DNA of 47,209 nucleotides from Vitrella brassicaformis. Lineage: Eukaryota > Sar > Vitrellaceae. Under the pieces are notes generated by a model, which was given only the letters and a program-made list of their open reading frames with translations, had not been told where the DNA came from and ran no database searches. The stretch spans positions 1 to 47,209 of the forward strand of contig CDMY01000437.1 of NCBI GenBank assembly GCA_001179505.1. The letters run 5' to 3'. Positions 10,136-20,615 of this stretch are shown here, in pieces (position 1 is the stretch's first letter; each line of letters opens with the position of its first letter). The position numbers were made by a program, and so were the translations under genes.

Positions 10136-12357
10136 TCACGTCAGCTGCAGCGACCTGAATGTCTCCCTGCCGTCCCGCCCCTTCTCGACCGACCCCACCG
10201 ACCCCCACACCACCGCAGGCACATCCTTCTTGAAGCCGTTGTCGATCTCCCCCGCCAGCCCGCACTTGGCCGCCTCGTCCAGGATGGCCCGCTGCACCAC
10301 CTGACGCAACTCCATCCGCTGGCCACCCACACCGCCCATCACAAAGCACTGCAGCTGCGGCACCGTCATCTTGAGGCGCTTGTCGCCCTTCTGCTCATGC
10401 CTCGTCCCACCCACCACCCCTCGGTTGCTGCTGGCCTGGTGCAGTGCCGAGCGCACCAAGTGCTCCGCTGCCGCACACACACGGCGGGCCATGTCGCTGT
10501 TCCGCACACCGATGGCCTCACTGACGGCATCCTGGGCGGCGTCCATGTCGAAGAGGAACGACGCAATGCGCCAGCCGAAGATGGGGGCCTCCTGCGGGCC
10601 GACGGCCAGCCGGGGGGTCAGGAGGGCCGCGAGGGAGCGGTGTGGGGCGAGGGCGGCGTTGACGGCCGCCATGACGTCGTCCCGCAGCTTATTCAGCACC
10701 GTGGTGTACTCCGTCAGCACCAGCTGACGCTGACGGCGACGCTCCTCCGTGTCTGTGGGGATGAGATTGATGTCTGCCCCCACCCGCAGCAGGCTGCGGA
10801 TGGTCAGCTCCACGTTGTCAATCTCGGCGCGATACCGCTCCTTGGTGTCCTCGAGCGTCTCCGGATGCTGAAGCCGTTGGGTGCAGCGATCGAGCTCCTC
10901 GGCAGCTATGGCCAGGGGCGTGTTGTCGTCCTGTCCGTCGATCTGGTCAGCGGGGAGCTTGCGGCAGAGGTAGTCGGCCACATAGGGAGAGCCATACGCT
11001 GCCGCGTAGTTCAGTGGCGTCCATCCAATGCCGTCAGCTGCCGTCATGTCGGCCCCGTTCGCCGCTATGAGGTCGAGGTAGCTGTCGATGAAGGGCTGGG
11101 GATAATACCCTTTCGCCCGCTCGGCTGCCTCGTGCACCAGGTTGAAGCCGTTGGCCCGTTCGGTGGCGAGGGTGGGGTCTCGTTCGATTAGTCGCTCATA
11201 CATCGACAGCAGCAGCTGCAGATACTCCGGGGGAGGCTGACGCAGGGGACGGGGCAGCTCCATCACCATGTGTGCGCCTGCTGCGCGCAGGTCGATGTCC
11301 TGTCGAGCCATGAGCAGGTCGAATGCCATTCGGTTGCCCAGTGCGATCGCCACCCACAAGGGCTTGCTGCCAGTGGCGGCGTCATCGTCTGCTGCGTTGA
11401 TGTCGGCGCCTCCGTCGAGCAGTGCGGTGAGGATCTCCGCCTGCAGCCCATCAGACGACCACGATGGCACTGCCAGGGCCACGAAACGGCAAGCATCGTC
11501 TCCTGCTTCGATTTCCGCCGGGACGGTGTAGTCCGACTTGTTGTCGATGGCGATGGCGAGGAGCGGGTAGCGGAACCCACGATGCTTGCTGCCCTCCCTC
11601 CTTAGTCGAGGCTTGATATTGGAGTTGGCTCCCTGTTCGATGAGATCGGTCACGTGCTGTGCGCTGGGGATGGTGCGGCCGATGACGCCCAATGCCAGCG
11701 ACTTGGCAACGTCGCTGGTGCCGTAAGGGAATCGAGCTTCGATGTCATTGACGCCCAAACAGCCGTCTGGCACGTCGACTGTGGTGGTTGGCACCACCGC
11801 GTGACCTGGTGGGACACACACAGCCATCAGACGACGCACACCGAGAACGAATGCATGTATGGGCCCGCACCTTCCTCCCTCTCATGTGTCTGTCGGTCTG
11901 GCGTACCTTCCTCCTCATAGCCATCGTCATGACCGTCGCTGTCTGAGTCACTGTCGTCGTCCCCCTCACTGTCATCGATCTCGTCGTCTTCTTGGTCTTG
12001 GTCTTCGTCCAGCATCCCTCCGTCGTCACTGTCGTCCTGCATACCACCGCCCTGACACAGCGACACAGAGACAAGGGGAGGACAGCCAGGTGACGAGCGT
12101 CACACGGACGGACGGGGTGTTCGCGAATGAATGCCTCACCGATTCGCTCCCATCGGCCATCACACCGCCCTCCTCATTGTCCTCGCCTGAACACAATCAA
12201 CCACAGGCACACACATCGACCCAAATCAATTGCTGCGGGTTCGGTGCTGACCGTCAGGCTCGTCGCCGCTCTGGAGTTGCTGCACGGCGTCGACGTCCAT
12301 CGGGGGCTCCGCGGCGTCCTGCTGCTGCTGCTCAGCTGCTGCTTGTCGTGCGGCCAT
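10136..12357 (-). CDS. Ankyrin-repeat protein with acidic, Gln-rich N terminus (655 aa)
   Basis: Four exons in coding order: 12357-12252, 12186-12140, 12051-11907 and 11805-10136. All are GT-AG with consistent phase, 656 codons with stop. The start is an ATG in a good context (CACCCATGG), opening MAARQAAAEQQQQDAAEPP. The first about 110 residues are Gln-rich and then strongly acidic (D/E/S run). The large last exon carries about four ankyrin-type repeats, for example LLDGGADINAADDDAATG, GIGWTPLNYAAAYGSPYVAD and LLRVGADINLIPTDTE. Beyond residue about 430 it runs into a helical C-terminal region I do not recognise. Ankyrin repeats mediate protein-protein contacts, so a scaffold role is likely, but the partner is unknown. 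The acidic N terminus may be a separate interaction or nuclear region. An in-frame ATG inside the third intron is not the start. Confidence 0.82.
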
Positions 12358-13345
12358 GGGTGGGGCTCGGTGGTGAACAGAGAGAGGGTCTTGCTGCCGC
12401 CTCTTGACGACCTGACAGTGACACGCGCACAATGAGAAATGAAAGCCCTTCCTTCATTGACGACGCCCTTGCTCCTTCCCGCCTGCCCACGTACCATCTC
12501 GTGTCCTGTCCTCTTCGGACGGGCCCTCACCACACAGATTAAACTGCTCAGATCTGCCGCCCTGGACCTACAAATCACGATGAGACGGAAACTGGGGCGT
12601 GGTGAAGAGGTCGCCTGGTCGCTCCACTGCCACTGATCTGCCAAAAAGGTCAGGCGTTTCTTAAGCTCAGCTCGCCCTGCAGGGTGTAGGGTTCAAACCC
12701 TAAGTCAGTGAAGCACTCGTTGATGCAGCCGCCTCCTTTGATTCATCGGCTGCCTTCCCATCGCTCGTTTCTCTTCGATAAGGTCCAGCAGCAGCAGCAG
12801 CAGAGTGTGCTCCTGCTGCCTCGGATCACCGTGTTGCCTAGCGGGGAATTCGTCCCGGTACTTGCCTCACCCCGGTCTGCCAATTGGCTCCTTGTCAGCC
12901 CACTCACGGCCCACTGCACGAGATCTGTCAGCTGTCCCCTCTCTGTCTTGCTCCATCTTCTCGTGCGCTCCGCCGGCACACAGGCGGCTGCTGGCGGCAC
13001 AGGCAGGTGCGTAATTCAGGCGGACGTCATGTCATGCACACGGCGGGCGCGTGACACGCCGAAATGATGCATGTGCTGTCTTGACGGTTGGTGCCTGGAT
13101 CTGTGTGCGGTGTGCTGCAGACGTACGTCGTGTGGTGTGTGAGGTGCAGCGGTGTGACAAAGGAGTGAGGGCACTCCAACAACTGGTACGCAGAAACAGA
13201 CAGATGGGCACACAGACACAGCGGGACTCACACGCACAGTATGTCTCCTCTCTCTGTGTGGCTGTCTGTGTATCCTCAGTGTGTGCAGGTGTGACTGTCT
13301 GAGTGGCTCTCTGATGGCTTCGACGCGCTGATGGCGATGATATCT
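12358..13345. other. Upstream region of the ankyrin gene, with one doubtful ORF
   Basis: The first 350 bases should contain the minus-strand promoter. A stop-free frame on the plus strand, starting with ATG at 12723 and ending at 13067 (114 codons), opens MQPPPLIHRLPSHRSFLF and then has a short Gln run. It has no recognisable domain, and several GT sites could split it. A minus-strand frame of 85 codons overlaps it. I cannot decide whether either is coding, so neither is given as a gene. Fragments of the downstream repeat begin near 13330. Confidence 0.35.
12687..12703. promoter_or_regulatory. Palindromic AAACCCTA / TAGGGTT element
   Basis: TAGGGTT and AACCCTA arms face each other across two bases, about 330 bp upstream of the ankyrin start codon. 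The half-site matches the plant telo-box (AAACCCTA), a known promoter element of growth-related genes. Similar AAACCCTA and AAACCCT words occur at 20336-20365 in the TLDc/BTB spacer. A regulatory role here is inference. Confidence 0.3.
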
Positions 13346-14345
13346 GCTGAAGGGAGAGAGATCGGCCGATGAGCCGACGGACGTGCTGACTGAACTGAAC
13401 TGAAACCCTCACTCTGTCGCCTTTTGGTCGTATGTGCGTCGATCTCACTGTGTTGTGTTGTGGGGCTTTGCGTGTCGGTCGGTCTGCCTGCCACTGTCAT
13501 ACGTCCTCCGACTCCGACTTGTCAGTCGTCTGCTGCCATGAGTGTGTCGGCTGATGAGTTGGGGGGCGGGGGAGAGATGACAGACAGACAGACAGGCGGA
13601 CAGACAGACAGACAGACAGAGAGGGAGGAGTGGCTGGCTGGCTGCACAAAGGAATCGCTGTGTGAGGTGGCGGTGGCCGTCTGTCTGTGAAATGGGCGCG
13701 CGCGACGCTTGCTCGCGAGAGTGTGTTGATCTCTCGTCGGTGCATCCGTCACACACGGCCGGCTCTCAGACAGACAGACAGCCCGACACACACACACACT
13801 GATCTGCCTGATGCCTGAGAGAGAGAGAGAGAGAGAGAGAGTGTTCGCATGTGTGTCCTCCCCCCCACTGTGGGCATCTCACACACGAGCTGGCAACTCG
13901 AGAGCGTCAGCCCATGAAGGGTGTTGGTGCTTTAGGGTTGCCGGGCGGCGACAGAGATGCGCACAGAGGGGCGGGGGAGAGAATGAATGGACACAGAGAG
14001 AGAGAGAGATCTGTTTATCTGTCTGTGTGTCACGTGTGGCTGTTTGACAAAGCTGCGTTTTGTCCGTTGAGGACAGACCGACATAACTGTGGATGGATCT
14101 CATGACGTGTTTCTGTGGGTGCGTGGCGCATTGGCGAATGGCAGGGCGGCTGGGTGGCTGCTGACGCAAAGTGAGAGAGAGACGTCGGTCTGGTTTCTTC
14201 GTTGTTTGCCCGCGTGTGTTGGTGTTGGCGGCGTCACCTCGCGCGCAGATAATTTCCTGCCTGACTATCTGTTTATGTATGTCGATATGAAGGCAATGCA
14301 AAGATCCGTTTTGTATGTAAGGGCCCACCTCACACACACAGACAC
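13346..14345. repeat. Direct duplication, copy 1 (about 1 kb)
   Basis: Aligns by eye with 14860-15830 in the same orientation. Shared pieces in order are GATCGGCCGATGAG, the GGTGTCGGTCGGTCTG-type stretch, CTGCTGCCATGAGTGTGTCG, the GCACAAAGGAATCGCTGTG stretch, GGTGCATCCGTCACACACGG, a GA-repeat, GTGCTTTAGGGTTGCCGGG, and TTTTGTATGT followed by AGGGCCCACC. Reading frames are not kept between the copies, so the block is treated as non-coding. It includes one TTTAGGG word. Confidence 0.7.
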
Positions 14346-14473
14346 ATAGACACACACACACACAGAGAGAGAGAGAGATCTGTTCATCTGTTTATCTGTT
14401 TGCATCCCTACCTGCCCGTCCTGCCTGTTGGTGTGCCAGCCATGATGTCTGTCTGTCTGTCTGACTGACTGAA

Positions 14474-14600
14474 TGGTGGCGATGATGTGTGCTGAAGGGA
14501 GACAGATCGGCCGATGCGCCGACCCCTGCTGCCCAATAAGTACTGACTGCCTGGCCTTAGCTGACATCTCTCTCTCCCTCGTGTGTGGGTGTCGGTCGTC
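14474..14600. repeat. Partial third copy of the 13.3-kb repeat
   Basis: The start of copy 1 (GCGATGATxTxTGCTGAAGGGAGA, then GATCGGCCGATG) recurs here between the two longer copies and then breaks off into CTCTC and GACAG repeats. The remainder to 14860 is mostly simple repeats. Confidence 0.5.
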
Positions 14601-14859
14601 GACTGACGGACGACAGACAGCAGGACAACATGAGAGCTCATTGTGCGGCGGTGTGCGGCGGTCTGATGATGGACTTTGGTGTCTGCGAGCAATGGTACAG
14701 CGACAGACACACAGAGAGGGAGGGACACACAGACGGACAGAGAGGGGCGGCCGATGACGTCTGTGTGTGTGTGGGTCTGTGTGTGTGTGTCAGGTGTGGT
14801 TGGTGTGCTGATTCACTCGCTGGAACAAAGCCACACGACGGCCGAGCGGCTGCCGCTGT

Positions 14860-15291
14860 GAGATCGGCCGATGAGTCGACGAGCTGATGTGAGTGAACTG
14901 ACTGTCTCTCTCTCTGCCGCGTGGACGGCATCGATGGACTGACGGCTGTCGTGTTTATGAGAGTGTATTGTATTGTGGGGCTTTGGGTGTCGGTCGGTCT
15001 GGCTGCCATTGTCATCTCATCCTCGCCCACCACTTCTCAGCCGTCTGCTGCCATGAGTGTGTCGGCTGATGAGTGGGGGGCGGGGGAGATATGACAGACA
15101 GACAGAGAGGGAGGACTGGCTGGCTGGCTGCACAAAGGAATCGCTGTGTGAGGTGGCGGTGGCCGTCTGGCTGTGCGTCAGCCTTGTGGGATGGCTGCTC
15201 GCGAGAGTGTGTCGATCTCTCGTCGGTGCATCCGTCACACACGGCCGGCTCACAGACAGACAGCCCGACACACACACACACACTGATCTGC

Positions 15292-15324
<33 letters not shown>

Positions 15325-15830
15325 GGTTTCCCTCGTGTGTGTCCTCCCCTCTCCCTCTCTGTGGGCATCTCTCATCTCGACCGGCAACTGGAGAGCGTCA
15401 GCCCACGAAGGGCTTTGGTGCTTTAGGGTTGCCGGGCGGTGACAGAGATGCCCACAGAGGGGCGGCCGAGGGAATGAATGGACACACATACGACTGCTTA
15501 CCCATCCCACCAAATGAGACAGTGGATGGGTCCCTTTGCCGACCGTCCTGATGTCATACTTGCACACCCACACACAGATGTGTTGTGTGTCTGTCTGTCT
15601 GTCTGTGTGTGTGTGCGTCTGGGTGGGCCTGACGCACCGACGAATGGCGGCAGTGTGACAGAGAGATGGGACGGCCGCATAAGGAAGAGAGGGGCCTCCT
15701 TGGTTCTTCTTCCGCCGTCACCTGAGGCAGACGTCAGTGAATTCTCGTCTGACTTTCTCTTTATGTCGATATTTACACAAGGGTGTGTTTTGTATGTGAG
15801 GGCCCACCACAGACAGACACCGACGTGTGG
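14860..15830. repeat. Direct duplication, copy 2 (about 1 kb)
   Basis: Same order of conserved blocks as copy 1, offset by about 1.5 kb, with small insertions and deletions mainly in the GA and GACA tracts. The best conserved part is 15003-15480 against about 13490-13990. Confidence 0.7.
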
Positions 15831-17244
15831 GTGTTCTCTTCTGTGCCTCTCTGTCACTGTGCTGTCACTTCCCTCGTGACGACGGCCATGTGTGTGTTTT
15901 TTGCCGTCGTGTGAGTGGCACACCCACACGGCCGGGTGAGAGAAAGAGACGCTTGTTTGGTGCTGCTGTAGTGTGATATGTCGGTGTGTCGGTGTGCTGG
16001 CTGTGGTGCCCTCGAAGCGCACCTCACACAGTGAGTGTTGCTCATCACTCTCTGTGTGGTGGCCATCGAGCGGCTGACAGACACACACACACGCACACAC
16101 AAAGGAGTGGCCAGGCCACTCGTCGGTGTGCAGACTATGCCATTGCCGGCCGAGTCATTATGACAGTCAATGCGCTCCTGACAGACTGACGCCCACAATT
16201 TGGCCCATCGATTCATCCGGCCGTCCAGCAGCGCCATACCTAAGGCGGCCCCACTGCACTGCATCGGTCTCACATCAGTGCCGATCGCCGACTGAGAAAT
16301 GGCCAATGACAGACAGAGGAAGGATGTCATGTGGGTCAGCGTGTGTGAGTGAGAGAATGACACAGAGAGAGACATCCACTGGTTGTCTGTCTGTGCGCTC
16401 TGCTTGTCTGCCTGTCTCGGCCGTCTTGTGGTTTGTTTGGGTTCGTTTTGGTGTGTTTGTGTCGACTGTTTCTGTCTGTCTTTCTTATTGTCTGTGTGGC
16501 CATGGGGTTCGTTTCGGTCTGTCTGTCTGTGTGGCATACCGACGGACAGGGAGTCAGAGAGTGTGGCGGGGCCATTAGCCTGACATACACAGAGAGACAG
16601 ATCAACACGACAGCTGCAGCAGGTGCATTGAGTCGATGATATCAGTGAGTCAGTCTCTTTGGGTCTCAGAAGCGATGGAATGAATATATATAATAAGCTG
16701 ATCACACAGACAGCTGGTGCGGCATATATACACACACACACATATCCACAGAGCCCTCCTGTACATGGGAATGTCTGTGCAGCGTGGGATGGGATGGGGA
16801 GAAGAGAGCAATCAACATAAGACAGACACCTCACACACATAGACACATCTCACCCTCCCGCCCTCTCATTCACTGTCCACCCGCCTCAGTCCGCACAAAC
16901 AAACAAAAAGAACGAGACGACAGCCAGGCAGGGAGGCAGGGAGGCACCATCAACCCCACACGCACGCACGGATAATCAGACAGACAGGCAGGCAGGCAGG
17001 CAGACAGGCAAGTGCACACCAGCCAGTGACATGTGTGTGGGATAAAACGGGTACATATACAGCCAGTCGATACTCTGTGTCTGTGTCTGTGTGTGGTATG
17101 TGTCTGTGTGTTTGTATGTGGGTCTCTGCGCGTCCATCCATCCATCCAGCCAGCCAGCCGCTCGCTATCCTTCCCCTCCTCCTCTGGGCTACTTAGTCAG
17201 TTCGTAGCGAGTTGCGTTAGCCATTGGGATACACACTGACTGGG
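15831..17244. other. Gene-poor spacer with simple repeats
   Basis: Repeats of GTCT, ACAG, CA and GGCA (near 16985-17010) and an AT-rich island near 16680-16735. Long stop-free frames on the minus strand are built from repeats and show no domain. I see no supported gene. The right end should contain the 3' UTR of the TLDc gene. Confidence 0.45.
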
Positions 17245-18422
17245 TCACTCCATGCCCTCTGGCTGCCCCTCCCCGCCCCCACCGCCGCCCTCCTGCCCCT
17301 CAACGGCACCAGCCGCCTCACCTGCAGCAGCACCGGCCACCTCGATCTCCACCTCCTTGGCCTCGACGTGCCCCTTCCTCCCCTGCTTGCCCTTCTTCTT
17401 GGGTCGCGACAGCCCCTCCTCGCCCTGTGTGTCGTCCTTCTGGTCGTGCTTGCGCTTGCGCACCGTTTTGTGGACGGGGGGCACCACGGGGAGCTCCTGC
17501 TGCGGCATGTGCACCTGGGGCTGCAGCCCCTGCATCTGCATCTCCGGCACCCCCTCCACGTTCTGCACTATCACATGCTGCTCCTGCCCCGGCAGCTGCT
17601 GCATCTGCTGTACCATATGGACGTGGGCGCCCGGGGGCAGCATCAGGCCCTCGGGGTGGTGGTGGGCCAGCGGAATGCCCTTGTGGACGGGACCCAGCAG
17701 CTCCACACCCTCGGCCAGCGGCACCCCCTGCGGCACCATCATCGGGACCCCCTGCAGGGCCTCGTGTAGGGCAGCATGCTCGTGGTGCGATGCGTCCAGA
17801 CCCTCGGCGCCCTCGGGGGGCACGCCCAAGGCGGGCGCGGCATACTGCAGGTAGGCGGCGCTGGGCTGATCGGCAGACTCGGGAACGGCCAACTTCTTGC
17901 CCCTACCTGATGGAACAAGAAGCAGGGCCAGGGGAGAGAGAGGGGGTGTCTGTGGTGGGTGGGTGGATGGGGAGGGGAATGGGATTGATGCTTACGTTGA
18001 GTCTTGCGTTTGGGTTTGGCGCCGGGGAGGGACGCCCCGAGCTGCTGGGCTGATGCGTCGCCGCCATTCAGCTTGGACAACTTGTTCCTGCTTACGTGTG
18101 TTACACCCACCAGCCGCACACACACATACACACACGGCATGCAGGTCTTGGTGGCGTGTGCGCGCACCACACATGCTTGAGCTCCGATACGTTGCGATTG
18201 TCCCTCATCGTCTGCAGGAAGGATATATGGACACGCAGACGCACGCAGACGTCAGCCTGCCAGTGTGTGTGTGTGTGTGTGTGTGTGAGAAGGGGGGGAC
18301 TGACACACCTCGATATTAGCCGGCAGGGTGTAGCTACTCTCCGTCAACGCGTTATACATGCCGTCGGCGGCCTCACCTAGACACAACACACAACACACAG
18401 AGATGCTGGCATGGTTGTCTGT

Positions 18423-18454
<32 letters not shown>

Positions 18455-19693
18455 CGATGGAGTCGTGCGCCATGACCATGAGTTTGGCCAGCGCCCGCTT
18501 AATCTCCATCTTATCGAACAGGTGCACGTGCTTGGCAATGTCATCGCCACGGCAACGCTCTATCTTGACCTGGACCTTCATGTCCTGCACACCACACCAC
18601 ACCACACCACACACGTCAAGCTGGAGGGGGTGTGTGTGGGAGGAGAGGGTACCCGTGCGGCCGTGGATGTGAGGCATGGTATCTGCGCCTTCCAGATGGG
18701 TGGGCGACGGCTCTCCACCGACGGCACCTCACGCGACACGAAGTCCATCCACTCGACAGCGTACTCGTCCTGACATCATGTCACCACACCACACCACACC
18801 ACACCACACCACAGCATGCCCATCGGTGCAGGCTTCTGTCTGCCTCGCTGTCTCGTCAGTCACCTACTTGTCGGAATTTGGTGCAGATTTTGGAGAGGAA
18901 GTCCTTCAGAGCGTCCCTCGGTATGAGGCCCTCCCCGGCCAGCTCCTCGTCGGACTCGGTCAGCGGCAGGACCACGTCGTTCAACACCTCGTAGCAACGC
19001 ATCTGACACACATGCATGCAGCAACAACGAACAACCAACACAGAGGGAGCGGAGCATCGAAAGGGACATACAGACCTCCCCCCTTTCGCCTGCTCTGTGT
19101 GTGGCTGACCTCGAAGGTGGCGCCTTGGGCCTTGGACTGTCTGTCGGTGTCCTTGCTGTAGACCACCATCTCGCCACCCTCACGTCCACCCACGTGCAGC
19201 ACCTCTATCTCATCCGCATGGAAATACGGCGACCCGCCCAGCACTGCATGGCCAATTTCATCCCTCTCCCCCGTGTAGCCCGCAGGCACAAGATGGCCCA
19301 GGGTGAGCTGGCTGAAGGCAGCTGCGGATGTCGGCAGCCGGCGCGTCACCGCCAACTTCGCGACCCAACCGCAGCCACCCACCTATCTCCACACTCGCAG
19401 CATTCACTTGCCCCTCCCTCCCCGCCACCGACACACACTGGTTCTTGTCGTCGATGTCGATCTTGGTGGGCTCGGGGAAGTGGCCGGCCAGCGAGAAATC
19501 CCACACGTCACAGCCGTACCAGTGGCCACTGGTCGGCTCGTCGGGCGGCTGGATGCCGGCACTGATGAAGGAGCCGAAGACGTACTGGTCCTTGCGGATG
19601 AGGAACACGAGGCCGGTCTTGCCGCCCACACACCGCAGCACATCGCTGTAGGTCGTGCCGTCACGCGATGACCTGACGCACACACAGACAATG

Positions 19694-19728
<35 letters not shown>

Positions 19729-19953
19729 TGCTGCATCTATACCGGTAGATGGACTGCAGCTTCATGGTGTGGTCGCCCAGCAGTCCCAGCAGGTCGTAGT
19801 ACTCCTGCCGTGTCAGCGATGTGCCCTCCGGGAGATCAACCTGCCCAACAACACAGTGGCACACACACACACATGCGACCATGGCTGCCGAAGTCATGTT
19901 GTTTGTCGGATTGTTCTCACCGTCTGCATGTGAATCGCCAGCAGCGACGCCAT
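17245..19953 (-). CDS. TLDc-domain protein with basic, Gly/Gln-rich C terminus (about 600 aa as modelled)
   Basis: Eleven exons in coding order: 19953-19921, 19840-19743, 19672-19383, 19243-19110, 19002-18868, 18769-18653, 18584-18455, 18376-18309, 18211-18168, 18087-17996 and 17906-17245. The TLDc domain starts near residue 40 (KLQSIYRSSRDGTTYSDVL) and continues with GGKTGLVFLIRKDQYVFGSF, YGCDVWDFSLAGHF and YFHADEIEVLHVGG. TLDc proteins (OXR1/TLDC families) are linked to oxidative-stress protection and V-ATPase regulation in other eukaryotes; the role here is unknown. After TLDc comes a helical region (RCYEVLNDVVLPLTESDEEL, FDKMEIKRALAKLMVMAHDS) that I do not recognise, then Pro/Gln/His-rich sequence, a nuclear-signal-like KTVRKRKHDQK and a Gly-rich end. 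The short first exon and start are uncertain. The segment 19382-19244 is treated as an intron but looks coding. Confidence 0.75.
18781..18813. repeat. CACAC/ACCAC pentamer tandem inside an intron
   Basis: About six copies of a CCACA unit lie within the intron of the TLDc gene between its exons at 18868-19002 and 18653-18769. A shorter CCACA run (about 18593-18612) sits in the next intron. Confidence 0.7.
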
Positions 19954-20615
19954 GGCCTCTCGCAGGCCGTGGTTGGGATGGACGTCGACTCCGCAGTCGC
20001 GCCCTGATCAACACGACTCACTGCAGCCCTCACCTGGCCACAGATGAGACCCACACACTGGCCACACACACACAGAGAGATGCACACAGACAAAGAAGGT
20101 CAGCGCATTGAGGTGACTGAATGGGTGGGTCAGTGAGTGTGTGTGTGGCCTCCCTCTGACCTCTGCTATCTGTCAGCTCAGCGGCCCGCCCTTCCACCAC
20201 ACCAGTCCACAGGGCGGCGGTGGGACGGATGATTCCACTGATCCGCTAAGCCGTTCTCTCAGCCGAATGCGCCACGCTCTACAACGCACAGCTGTGAGAA
20301 AGGCACACAAGAGGCCGCCAAACACTCGGGGTCTGAAACCCTACCCTTGACCCCTTAAACCCTTTGGCCCGAAGCGCCCGCCGCAGCAAAAGGCTTCGAC
20401 GAGAGCATAGCCCCTTCGCGCTTCTGCCCCTCCTGTCGTGAATAGCACGGCAAGCATGGCCGTCTGATCATAGCTTTTGGACAGGAGAAAGATTGAGGAG
20501 CTGTGACTCTGCTGGTGCGGCGCATCTCCGTCGTGTGTCCTCTGCCCTCGTCGAGGGTGCTGCCGTCGCCTCCTCGGTGTCTGCTGTCGTCCCTTCTGCT
20601 GCGGTGAGCGGTGTT
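19954..20615. promoter_or_regulatory. Divergent spacer between TLDc and BTB genes
   Basis: 662 bp separate the two modelled start codons. It contains AAACCCTA at 20336-20343 and TAAACCCTTT near 20356-20366. On the TLDc side there is a phase-compatible open segment directly upstream of the chosen ATG (19954-20004, after a CAG acceptor), so the TLDc gene may begin earlier. No TATA box is obvious. Confidence 0.4.

Noticed and set aside
12685-12705. GGTTCAAACCC as a possible tRNA T-arm
   Set aside because: The surrounding 80 bases do not fold as a tRNA, and the element is better described as a short palindrome.
13560-13625. Regular GACA repeats resembling a spaced array
   Set aside because: Plain tetranucleotide microsatellite without spacers; not a CRISPR array, and the genome is eukaryotic.
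15854-16846. Minus-strand frame of 330 codons in the gene-poor spacer
   Set aside because: Made largely of translated GACA, TGTC and CACA repeats with no domain.
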